Origin: an uncultured Verrucomicrobiales bacterium
GTDB lineage: Bacteria > Verrucomicrobiota > Verrucomicrobiia > Verrucomicrobiales > Akkermansiaceae
DNA length: 14,368 bases
NCBI GenBank assembly: GCA_937885815.1
Contig: CALABM010000014.1
Span: 1-14,368, forward strand
Direction of reading: 5' to 3'
The notes beneath the pieces are model-generated. The model ran no database searches. It saw only the letters and a program-made list of their open reading frames with translations, and was not told the DNA's origin. Made by a program: the position numbers and the translations under genes. This document shows positions 5,996 through 14,295 of this stretch, one piece after another. The first letter of the stretch is position 1. Every line of letters begins with the position of its first letter.

Positions 5996-8194
5996 ATGAA
6001 AGCGCAAACATTCATCCAGCTTCTTGAAAAACAAGGAATAGACTCGTTCTACGGCGTACCGGACAGTCTGCTTAAAAGCATCTGTGCCTACATCACCGAC
6101 ACCTCAGATTCGGCACACAACATCATCACCGCCAACGAAGGAAATGCCATTGGTATGGCATGCGGGCACTATCTTGCCACAGGCAGACCGGCATTAGTAT
6201 ACATGCAAAACTCCGGGCAAGGCAATGTCATCAATCCCCTTCTCTCCCTCATGGATGAGGAGGTATACAGCATTCCTGTATTGTTACTCATCGGGTGGCG
6301 AGGTGAGCCTGGCATCCATGACGAGCCCCAGCATGTCAAGCAAGGCAAGGTCACACTCAGCCTTCTTGAAACCATGGGCATCTCCTACTGTGTATTGTCA
6401 GAAGATGAAGAAATCGCAGCCCAGCAAATAACGGAAGCATGCACCAGCATGCAGCTCCATAAGCGCCCGTATGCTCTCATTGCGCGGAAAAACACCTTCG
6501 AATCCTATAAGCTCCGGAGCACACGGCAGAACCTTTCCACCCTCTCACGTGAAGAAGCCATATGCAGCGTTGCAGCCGCCTTGGAGCCCGGGGACATTGT
6601 TGTCTCCACAACAGGAATGATTTCACGCGAGCTGTATGAATACCGCACCAGAAACGGCAGCTCCCACCAATCCGACTTCCTCACCGTAGGTGCCATGGGG
6701 CACAGCTCTTCCATTGCTATGGGAGTTGCCCTGAACAAACCCGGACGCCGTGTTATCTGCATGGACGGCGATGGTGCATTCCTCATGCACATGGGAGCTG
6801 CAGCAGTGGTCGGTAATGCCGGGTTGAAAAACCTGCGCCACATCGTCATTAACAATGCCGCGCATGATTCTGTGGGTGGTCAGCCAACCGTAGCGGACAA
6901 GCTCAACATCGGGCAGATTGCTCAGGCTTGCGGCTACAGTCACTACTACCAGGCGACAACTGCAGAAGATTTAGCGGCAACCCTACCGGATTTCCTGTCC
7001 ACACCAGGAACCAACCTACTGGAAATCAATGTCAAATGCGGAGCTCGACCGGATTTAGGACGCCCGAAGGAGAAGCCAACAGAAAACAAGGCTACCTTCA
7101 TGCGCTTCCTTGAGGAACCCGGTATCACCATGCAGCCGGGCGCATTCAGCAAACTTGCTGAAGTCATTGCCGCAAATGGGTGGAAAAACCTTCTCATCTT
7201 CACAACTGAAGGTAGAAAGAAAGCCCTTCAGGCACAGATTGAGCAACAATGCGCCGGGTGTGCAACCGTGTTCTACACAGCCATATCGCCCAACCCCAGC
7301 ACAGAAGATGTCACCCGGGCAATCACAGCCGAGCTTCCTCGCACAGACGCCATCATTGCCATTGGCGGCGGCTCTGTCATTGACTTTGCAAAACTTTACA
7401 GAGCAAGCCTTGATAACGACATCACCCTCGAGGCTCATTTTGCCAGCAAAAGCATCCTGATACGCAAAACACCGCTAGTAGCCATCCCCACCACGGCCGG
7501 CACAGGCAGCGAATCCACCAGATTTGCCGTTGTTTACCTCAACGGCGAAAAATACTCGCTGGATGATGCTTCCGTCATGCCGGACTACGCCTTGGTTGAC
7601 GGCGAATTAATGGCACACGCCCCCGCATACCAGAAAGCCTCCTGCGGCATGGACGCCTTCGCCCAGGCAATGGAGGGGTACTGGGCCAAGGGCGCGACCC
7701 CGGAAAGCGACACCTACGCCCTCCGCGCCATTGAATTGTGCCGCGATAATCTGGTCCGCTTCGCCAACACCACGGACGCGGAAGCCGCCCAGAACATGGC
7801 TGAAGCCTCCAATCTGGCAGGCCGGTGCATCAGCATATCCCGGACGACGGCCGCCCACGCGCTCTCCTACAAAATAACCCAATGGCACGGAATACCCCAT
7901 GGGCATGCAGTGGCACTCAGTCTTCCCGGGCTTGCGGATTTCCACCTCCGCCATGCAGAGCCAGATTCTCTCCTGCATCAGAAAATGCAGAAAATAGCAA
8001 CCCTGCTCCATCTTCCTTCCGGAGATTTCAGACAGTATTTCCACAAGTTATACGCAAGCATATCGCTCAACGCTAACCTCTCTGAGCTCGGCATCACTCA
8101 TGTGGCAGCCATCGCTGAGAGCTGCAACGTAGAGCGACTGGGTAATAATCCGCTACCACTTAATTCAAAGGATTTGGCCAGTCTCTTCAACTAA
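5996..8194 (+). CDS. aepY: Phosphonopyruvate decarboxylase fused to a phosphonoacetaldehyde-reductase-like alcohol dehydrogenase
   Basis: A single uninterrupted frame of 732 residues joins two enzymes with almost no linker. Residues 1 to ~370 are a thiamine-diphosphate-dependent phosphonopyruvate decarboxylase. It has YGVPDSLLK, the cofactor-activating Glu48 in ANEGNAIG, and the ThDP/Mg motif from GDG at 258-260 to NN at 286-287. Residues ~376-732 are an iron-type (group III) alcohol dehydrogenase with the nucleotide-binding GGGSVIDFAK at 457-466 and PTTAGTGSE at 498-506. Metal ligands by family position are Asp553, Gln557 (usually His), His621 and His635. The predicted route is phosphonopyruvate to phosphonoacetaldehyde plus CO2, then reduction to 2-hydroxyethylphosphonate, as by FomC or PhpC. 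The fusion would pass the reactive aldehyde directly between sites. It is the second and last gene of the operon; no aminotransferase for 2-aminoethylphosphonate is present. The reductase substrate is inferred from context. Confidence 0.9.
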   Translation: MKAQTFIQLLEKQGIDSFYGVPDSLLKSICAYITDTSDSAHNIITANEGNAIGMACGHYLATGRPALVYMQNSGQGNVINPLLSLMDEEVYSIPVLLLIGWRGEPGIHDEPQHVKQGKVTLSLLETMGISYCVLSEDEEIAAQQITEACTSMQLHKRPYALIARKNTFESYKLRSTRQNLSTLSREEAICSVAAALEPGDIVVSTTGMISRELYEYRTRNGSSHQSDFLTVGAMGHSSSIAMGVALNKPGRRVICMDGDGAFLMHMGAAAVVGNAGLKNLRHIVINNAAHDSVGGQPTVADKLNIGQIAQACGYSHYYQATTAEDLAATLPDFLSTPGTNLLEINVKCGARPDLGRPKEKPTENKATFMRFLEEPGITMQPGAFSKLAEVIAANGWKNLLIFTTEGRKKALQAQIEQQCAGCATVFYTAISPNPSTEDVTRAITAELPRTDAIIAIGGGSVIDFAKLYRASLDNDITLEAHFASKSILIRKTPLVAIPTTAGTGSESTRFAVVYLNGEKYSLDDASVMPDYALVDGELMAHAPAYQKASCGMDAFAQAMEGYWAKGATPESDTYALRAIELCRDNLVRFANTTDAEAAQNMAEASNLAGRCISISRTTAAHALSYKITQWHGIPHGHAVALSLPGLADFHLRHAEPDSLLHQKMQKIATLLHLPSGDFRQYFHKLYASISLNANLSELGITHVAAIAESCNVERLGNNPLPLNSKDLASLFN

Positions 8195-8219
8195 AAACAG
8201 AGCTAGCAGAACATTATCT

Positions 8220-8253
8220 CCGGGAGAATCCACATTCTCCCGGATTTCTTTTT
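8220..8253 (+). terminator. Intrinsic terminator of the phosphonate operon
   Basis: CCGGGAGAAT (8220-8229) pairs perfectly with ATTCTCCCGG (8234-8243) around a 4-base CCAC loop, followed by the T-rich tail ATTTCTTTTT. It lies 25 bases after the stop codon of the decarboxylase-reductase fusion and closes the two-gene operon. Confidence 0.92.
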
Positions 8254-8700
8254 ATTGACTCACTAAAAAGCGTTCACTGTTGGCGAGGCGCCGGGAATCA
8301 ATTTCCACATCATCAGCCAGCCCCCTTCCCAATACGAATCTGTGCTATACTTTTGTACCTCCGCGCACAGGAGCGGAGTATCCGCGGAAACACCCGTAGC
8401 GGGATGCACAGCATGAGCTGCACTATGCATCTTCCCCTCGTATATAAGGCCACTCCACGGGGATACGAAGCCCCTCAATCAGCAGGAGCCACCATAGCCA
8501 GCCAATGGTAAGTGTAAAGAGAGTTCGCTTTCCCCCCCCGCGATGGCATCACATATCTTCCCGAAAATCAAACACTAACAGCCCCGCCTTCACTCCATAC
8601 AAGCACAACGGTCAAGGGGCAGTTGTGCTTCTTGTTACCACTAGAGCCTAAATGGAAATGGCGTGGGCTAGTTCCAAGTAATGGGAACTATGATGTTCTG
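8254..8700. other. Gene-poor spacer with hairpins and a poly-C run
   Basis: I find no convincing gene here. A 71-codon minus-strand frame (8263-8478) starts only at TTG and has no recognisable motif. Just upstream, another minus-strand frame reads a hydrophobic FTLTIGWLWWLLLIEG segment before a stop, so a decayed gene is possible. A run of eight C residues sits at 8532-8539. Two hairpins lie downstream of the adhesin gene: AAGCACAAC (8601-8609) with GTTGTGCTT (8622-8630), and TAGTTCC (8669-8675) with GGAACTA (8684-8690). The second is 10 bases past the adhesin stop; neither has a T-run on the minus strand. Confidence 0.4.
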
Positions 8701-11700
8701 CTACTTTCTTCTGCGGCGGCTTGCGAGCATAGAAAGCGCCAGCAGGCTCAGAGTAGCAGTAGCCGGTTCCGGCACGACAGCAAACCAAAGCCATTGCCCG
8801 GGTTCGTCGGAACCGGGATATTCACTGATGACAGTAGAGAGTTCGTCGGAATCGAGACATTCACTGATGAAAGTAGAGGTAACCCAAAGGGAGCTGATAT
8901 CTTGTCCGTTTGAATCCAACAGAGTAAAATGAATACCATCCCCCAGCACACCATCGGTGAAAGAATACATCTCCTCAAAAAGGAAGTTCCCCTTCTCTCC
9001 GCTAATCTGAACGCCGAGGAAGTCCGCACCGGAGCTCTGAACAGATTTCCAATCATCCCCGGACAACACCAGCGTAAGACCATCACCGACAACGTCGACA
9101 TTTTGCAGCTGGTTTACGTATACATGTGCAATTCGGGTACCTTTGGCTGTGGTGTGTACAACAGGTGCAGCAACCGGAGTCAGCTCCAGCGTGGTATTGC
9201 TGCCCACCTTCATTACTGAATCGTTGCTGCCGGAGATAACCGAATCGGCCTTGATATATACCATATCCTTCGCATTCAGGGAACAAGCCTCATGCAGCTC
9301 CACCAAACCATATTGGAGAGTCATGTGATGAAGCTCCACATCCGTAGTCGCACCCATGGATGAGATGGCAACGTTTACCGCCAGTGATGGTGAGATAGTA
9401 GACCCACCCAAACGCACCATTGTATCACTGTTTTCCAGACACAGGTTATTGATACTTCCGGCCAGACCCTCACGATTCATTATGGAGGCATCCACTCCGG
9501 TCATATCCATGACATTGCTAACATCCGTTTTTTCCTTTATAGTGCCGCCCAGTAACACATGTCCACCCTCCTGCAAGGTCACCTTGTTTATGTACTGATG
9601 GGTTGCGCCATCGGTAAACTGGATGCCGGACTGAGCACCTTTTACGGTTACTTCCATATCCGCCGTGGATTCAGTAGCGGAGCTGATGGCATTCTGCACC
9701 TGCAGCACAGTCATGCTCTCTACGTTGATATCACCGGTGAACTGGTGGATGTCCCGAATGGCGGCGTAACCGACCATTGTTCCCGTTTCACCATCGTAGC
9801 CCAGCCCATCCGCACGCTTTACCGCCGTGCCTTCCGCCTGTGCAGCAGCGCTGATGAGTTCGTTATTGAAGATGAGGTGAACATCCGTTCCCGCCATTTC
9901 TCCCAGCAGTCGGATAGCATGGCTGCTTCCATAGCGGCCGAACACATCGTTCTGCTCATTGATACTAGCATCCGGGGTGTAATTATGCGTATTGACGGTC
10001 ACGGTGGCTCCGGAGATAATATCTGTTCTTACTTCTAAAGTAACGTCCTGACCATTGATATTTTCCGTACGGCTGCAATCCGTGAACCAATCTCCATGCC
10101 CGGTAATGGTGGCACCATCTGCAAGCAGCACGAAGGCAGAAGGCGCAATTTCTGTGAGCGTGATGGAGCCATCAGGATTAATGACTTCCTGTTTGGTCTT
10201 GCCGATACCGGCACCAACTCCCGCAAAGGCGTCTACAGTGGCATCATTGTCCATGGCCAGCACACCGCCTTTACCCACCACCAACGCGTGGGGATAGGTA
10301 AGCTCTACATCACCCACGACTAGGAATGTCTCATCCGCCATGTCCAAAGAATGTATGACTAATCCTTCATCCACAACAAAACTTCCGCCTAGTGTGGACA
10401 GCTTATTCAGCCATGCACTATTGACGGACTGAGTGGCGTTACCTGCCTTAAGTACGTTGAGCTCACCGTCTGCGCCGTGCCGCCCGTAATGATGTTGGAC
10501 CATGCCAATATCCGTAGGCGTGCCTTCATACTGCACCGTTTTCTGGAAATCGCCGAAACCGAGCACGCCGTCATAATTACCCTGAATCGTGCCCAAAATC
10601 TGCAGCGTGATGGCCTTCTCGTGGCTCATGTTAACAACGGAGGAATTGATGCGTGCACCACTGTTTCCGCCGCCAATCAGGGAGTTTACCTGCGCAATCT
10701 GAGGGGAACCGGCGGTTGCCGTTCCCAGCGCATCCAGCGCCAGCACAGTGCGCTCCGTACCATGCTCTACCGACAGGTCGATGTTGGCGTTGAGCCAGTT
10801 ACCGCCGCTGGCATCCTTTGCTTTGTCCACGGTCATGATTTCCAGCTGCACCTTGCCGCCGGCGGCATCCGGATTTGTGGTGCCCCTCAGATTGCCGTCC
10901 ATTCTCACCGTACCGCTGAAATTGTCAGGATTGAGCACCTTGTAAACAGCGTAACTGTACTGCCCCTCTTCTTCGGAAAAACCATAGAGTGTCACCACTG
11001 TATTGGAGTCGCCCACCAGCGTGGTTAACACCATCTTTTTATCGTGAGCGTTGCCCAGGCGGGCATTCACCAAAGCTTCATAGTCCGGGTTGCTGGGATC
11101 CACATACACGGACGTTCTGACAGCATTCTGAATAACTGAGGTTTGCATCTGTTCACCTTCAAAGGCGTGCAGATTCTTATATTCCTCCCCGTTGTCCGCA
11201 AAATCCGCCTGCAACAGTGCGCCGTTGACAATGTATATCTCACCGGTGCCCAGCGCATTCTTATGCTGCATCACGATGCGGCCACCTTCCAGCACCGTAC
11301 CGCCGGTAAAACTGTTATTCGTAGCCAGCACCGCTGTGCCGTCACCCATCTTGCGGAGGCTCGTGGTGCCGCCCTGGAACGCATCATTCAGCTCAAAGTC
11401 CTCAGCCTCATCTATATACCCCGAGCCATAGAAATAATAGTTGGTAGCATCATCGGTGTTCTTATCATTCAAGTTAAAATCCGCGCCAATAACAATGGAG
11501 GCAGGAGCCACGCGCCCCTCAATCTGCACTTTTTGGTAACCCACGGCGGCATCCTCCACGCCGTCAATGGCAAAGCCCTCCTCCCCGGCCTGAACCACAT
11601 TACCATCATGCAGTGGGGTGGTTACATTCACAGTGTCGATACTGTTCAACTCAGCGATTCCATTCCACTTCTTGGGCTGGTAAAGATTGCCAAAGAGTAC

Positions 11701-14151
11701 AAGAAGGCCATCTTCATAATTGCGGTTTTCTTTCCACCTGTGATCAGGATCATCCACACCTTGCGTGGTGGAGTTCTGCCATATATAGTTGGCAGTTACA
11801 CCCTCATAACTACCGGAAAGCATGCCGGACCATGTGCGGCGCGGGTCGCCCACCACATTCATGACCAGATAATCTCTGCCGTCTATTTTCTGGATAGCCA
11901 GCTCGCCATAATAACCGGAACCCAGTGAAATATTACGCCCGGTGAAGGCATCAAGATCGCCTGTCACAGCAATGGCATCAGCAGATGCCAGATAGTACGT
12001 CAGCGTGGGGTTATACTGCTCAGCGAGATTAACCTTGCTGAAGTTAAGCGTGATATTGGTAGAGTCAAACACAGTCAGCGTATCGCTCACATCCAACAGA
12101 GTATAGACATAGTTTGTTCCCGTTGAAGGCATCACGCCGTTAATATCGAAAACGATATTGGTACCTGCGCCGGAGTCTGCCAGGGTAAGGCTGCCCTCTA
12201 CTTTTGCCTGAGTCGGCAGAGTGAGGCTGCCCGACTGCTTGGTGGCACTTACCTCCAGCAGCCCGCCACCTACTATCAGCTCGGTATTGGTGATGCCGGA
12301 GAGGTTGTCCCACAGATTGTCCTTTACACCGATTCCGGTGACTCCCAGTTTTAGCACGGAAGAGCCTGCCAGTTTCAGGGCACCGCTCACGGAAAGATTA
12401 TTGAAACCGAGTATACCATCCATCACCGACAAGTTCACCAGATTGGCAGAATGAATATACTGGGTTGCCAGGCCTCTTTTTTCCAGACTGAGCATCTCCA
12501 CACCCAGCGAGCCAGCGCCGGCAGAGGCGGGGTTGGCAGGCTTTACCTGATCAACGGAAGATGTTGACAAATCAATGTAAGCCTCCGTGGGGCGGGTGTA
12601 GGCATGCGCAAAGCCCATGGAGCCGGAAAAGATGTGTTCTTCGGTGGAATTATCCTCCAGCACCAGATTGGTGATACCATCTGTCACCACTCGGACAGCC
12701 CAGCGCTCATCCGTTTGATCCATGAGGTCTTTCTTGGGGAATTTACCCTCACCCAACGCTGTGGTGGTCTGCTGGTTGTCTTTTTCCCATGAGAAATTCC
12801 AGCCTTTCCCCAGAAACTCTGCTTCCAGAGATTGGATAGTGATGCGTGAGCTTTCACTCAATACCAGAATATTATCTGACGTGAGGGCATATCCTTTATC
12901 ACCATATTGGTATTTATTGTTGCCGGCATCGCGTATTCTCGGGTTGTCGCGAGTTAAATCCAGACAAGCCTCGGAGAACACATCATCCACCAGAACCAAC
13001 TGCACGGCACCGCAAAGGAATCTTTCGGCCGCAACAGCCCCTTCGTGGTTGCCTTTTTCTCGATAGTTGAATTCGTTTAAAAGTCGTACTGTGCCGGTGA
13101 AACGCTCCGGAGTCTCCCCCGGTGCAAAAACCGCCTGTTTCTCATTGATGGCAAAGGAGGATACATAGTTAAACGCTACCCTATTATTGGCCAGATAGTC
13201 GGCCTGTGTCGTCGGCATGGCCATATAGGAGTAGCCATAGAGCCGCAGCTCACCATCACCGCTGAGACCGCCGGTCAGGTTCAGGGTGCGCCAATCGGTC
13301 GGCACTCGGTTCTCCCCGTAGGAGCCGGTACCGGTGGAAATGGTGACGTTTCCGGTGATATCCAGCCTATTTCTCAGCTCCGGTGCTCGGTATGCGGCAT
13401 CGGAAGAATGGTAGTTCACCAGCAGCTTGGAACCATTGGCCATGCTGATGGCACCCGAACCGGCCGCGTAGTCACAGCCGATGTAGAGGGTTGTATTCTC
13501 CCCCATGAAAATGCCGCCGCTGAATGTGTTGGCAGTGTTAAGGATAGCGGTGGCGGTGCCTTCGAGGGTAAGGGATGTTGCGCGGATGTTGCCGTTGCTG
13601 TCCGTATAGTCTGCGATGCTTCCGGGGCCATTAAAGGAATAGCCGTAATTCAGCACGGCACTGCCGGTGCCGCTGGTTTTTGTCGCGTTATCGGCGCTGA
13701 TAACGATACTTCCCGGCGCTACGGTGTCGCTCAGGGTAATGTCACGTTGGCTGCTGCTGTCATCGAACTGCACCGGACGCCCATCCGAATAGGGCCCATC
13801 CTGCCAATTCGAGCTTTCTGCCGTTTCCTGACTCTGCCAGGCGCCATCCGCGCTACCCTCCCATATCAAAACAGGCATGGCCGCTACATCTAATGAAGCA
13901 AGCTCCGGCTCACCCGCATCCCCGGATAATGCCGTGTACAAAAACGGCTCTTCTAGAGAGCCCTCCGGCATAGAGACAACCTCACCATTATCTACAACAT
14001 ACTGTACTTCATTAAGATTTGATGAGAAAGTGACTACCTCCTGCGCATAACAAACATCAAATCCTGCGCATAAAACAACATAAAAAAGCGAACCGGACAT
14101 CGCACATGCTCGAAAATTACAGGAACAGCATGATGATACTATCTTTTTCAT
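8701..14151 (-). CDS. Giant PEP-CTERM surface protein with autotransporter-type beta-strand repeats
   Basis: This 1816-residue, probably exported protein starts with a long cysteine-containing signal peptide (cut near residues 36-37, CYA-QE). It ends in a PEP-CTERM sorting signal: V-P-E-P at 1793-1796, a short hydrophobic helix, and RRRRK at 1812-1816. In this family exosortase cuts near the PEP motif and the protein is delivered to the cell surface or matrix. The body is rich in Gly, Ser, Thr and Asn, as expected of a beta-helix passenger. Two related modules begin at Trp97 and Trp774; both contain a VAP-SIVI-AD motif and then a NTFSGG or NSFTGGTVLEGG repeat of the autotransporter-associated beta-strand type. 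Unlike the protein at 2170-4302, it has no C-terminal beta-barrel. A role in adhesion or biofilm matrix is likely but inferred; no catalytic motif is visible. It is transcribed alone from its own promoter. Confidence 0.87.
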   Translation of the reverse strand: MKKIVSSCCSCNFRACAMSGSLFYVVLCAGFDVCYAQEVVTFSSNLNEVQYVVDNGEVVSMPEGSLEEPFLYTALSGDAGEPELASLDVAAMPVLIWEGSADGAWQSQETAESSNWQDGPYSDGRPVQFDDSSSQRDITLSDTVAPGSIVISADNATKTSGTGSAVLNYGYSFNGPGSIADYTDSNGNIRATSLTLEGTATAILNTANTFSGGIFMGENTTLYIGCDYAAGSGAISMANGSKLLVNYHSSDAAYRAPELRNRLDITGNVTISTGTGSYGENRVPTDWRTLNLTGGLSGDGELRLYGYSYMAMPTTQADYLANNRVAFNYVSSFAINEKQAVFAPGETPERFTGTVRLLNEFNYREKGNHEGAVAAERFLCGAVQLVLVDDVFSEACLDLTRDNPRIRDAGNNKYQYGDKGYALTSDNILVLSESSRITIQSLEAEFLGKGWNFSWEKDNQQTTTALGEGKFPKKDLMDQTDERWAVRVVTDGITNLVLEDNSTEEHIFSGSMGFAHAYTRPTEAYIDLSTSSVDQVKPANPASAGAGSLGVEMLSLEKRGLATQYIHSANLVNLSVMDGILGFNNLSVSGALKLAGSSVLKLGVTGIGVKDNLWDNLSGITNTELIVGGGLLEVSATKQSGSLTLPTQAKVEGSLTLADSGAGTNIVFDINGVMPSTGTNYVYTLLDVSDTLTVFDSTNITLNFSKVNLAEQYNPTLTYYLASADAIAVTGDLDAFTGRNISLGSGYYGELAIQKIDGRDYLVMNVVGDPRRTWSGMLSGSYEGVTANYIWQNSTTQGVDDPDHRWKENRNYEDGLLVLFGNLYQPKKWNGIAELNSIDTVNVTTPLHDGNVVQAGEEGFAIDGVEDAAVGYQKVQIEGRVAPASIVIGADFNLNDKNTDDATNYYFYGSGYIDEAEDFELNDAFQGGTTSLRKMGDGTAVLATNNSFTGGTVLEGGRIVMQHKNALGTGEIYIVNGALLQADFADNGEEYKNLHAFEGEQMQTSVIQNAVRTSVYVDPSNPDYEALVNARLGNAHDKKMVLTTLVGDSNTVVTLYGFSEEEGQYSYAVYKVLNPDNFSGTVRMDGNLRGTTNPDAAGGKVQLEIMTVDKAKDASGGNWLNANIDLSVEHGTERTVLALDALGTATAGSPQIAQVNSLIGGGNSGARINSSVVNMSHEKAITLQILGTIQGNYDGVLGFGDFQKTVQYEGTPTDIGMVQHHYGRHGADGELNVLKAGNATQSVNSAWLNKLSTLGGSFVVDEGLVIHSLDMADETFLVVGDVELTYPHALVVGKGGVLAMDNDATVDAFAGVGAGIGKTKQEVINPDGSITLTEIAPSAFVLLADGATITGHGDWFTDCSRTENINGQDVTLEVRTDIISGATVTVNTHNYTPDASINEQNDVFGRYGSSHAIRLLGEMAGTDVHLIFNNELISAAAQAEGTAVKRADGLGYDGETGTMVGYAAIRDIHQFTGDINVESMTVLQVQNAISSATESTADMEVTVKGAQSGIQFTDGATHQYINKVTLQEGGHVLLGGTIKEKTDVSNVMDMTGVDASIMNREGLAGSINNLCLENSDTMVRLGGSTISPSLAVNVAISSMGATTDVELHHMTLQYGLVELHEACSLNAKDMVYIKADSVISGSNDSVMKVGSNTTLELTPVAAPVVHTTAKGTRIAHVYVNQLQNVDVVGDGLTLVLSGDDWKSVQSSGADFLGVQISGEKGNFLFEEMYSFTDGVLGDGIHFTLLDSNGQDISSLWVTSTFISECLDSDELSTVISEYPGSDEPGQWLWFAVVPEPATATLSLLALSMLASRRRRK
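8803..8880 (-). repeat. 39 bp tandem duplication inside the adhesin gene
   Basis: Two adjacent 39-base units, 8803-8841 and 8842-8880, both begin TTCGTCGGAA and share TTCACTGATGA; I count 33 of 39 identical positions. The period is 13 codons, so the frame is kept. The encoded units are STFISECLDSDEL and STVISEYPGSDEP, just before the GQWLWFAVVPEP segment of the sorting tail. It reads as a fairly recent in-frame duplication lengthening the spacer next to the anchor. Confidence 0.85.
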
Positions 14152-14209
14152 AAAGCGTTTACAGGATATATTTATGACGTTCAGTTCAAAAAAATCACGG
14201 GACAGGGGT

Positions 14210-14238
14210 ATTATACTTCTTCTGAGAGCATATTACAA
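14210..14238 (-). promoter_or_regulatory. Predicted sigma-70-type promoter of the adhesin gene
   Basis: Reading leftward, a TTGTAA -35 (complement of 14233-14238) and a perfect TATAAT -10 (complement of 14210-14215) are separated by 17 bases. Transcription would begin near 14203, leaving about 50 bases of leader before the ATG at 14151. The leader contains a run of seven T residues on the minus strand and no clear Shine-Dalgarno sequence. Confidence 0.65.
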
Positions 14239-14271
14239 GCTAATTATTAAAACATTTCATCACAGGCCATA

Positions 14272-14295
14272 CGTGTCCCAAAGATTTGGGACACG
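14272..14295. promoter_or_regulatory. Perfect palindrome upstream of the adhesin promoter
   Basis: CGTGTCCCAAA (14272-14282) is followed by GA and then its exact complement TTTGGGACACG (14285-14295). It lies 34 bases upstream of the predicted -35 of the adhesin gene and has no adjacent T-run on either strand, so it is not a clear terminator. It could be a regulator binding site, an RNA hairpin from a neighbouring transcript, or an insertion-element end. The remaining bases to 14368 show no gene, only another short palindrome, TTAGCGGCTAA. Confidence 0.45.

Noticed and set aside
4676..8194. A complete fosfomycin biosynthetic cluster
   Set aside because: Only the early steps are present; no radical SAM methyltransferase (Fom3), epoxidase (Fom4) or resistance gene is in the window.
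11143..11928. 261-codon plus-strand open frame opposite the adhesin gene
   Set aside because: It lies wholly inside the clear 1816-residue gene, with no signal peptide, motif or promoter supporting an independent protein.
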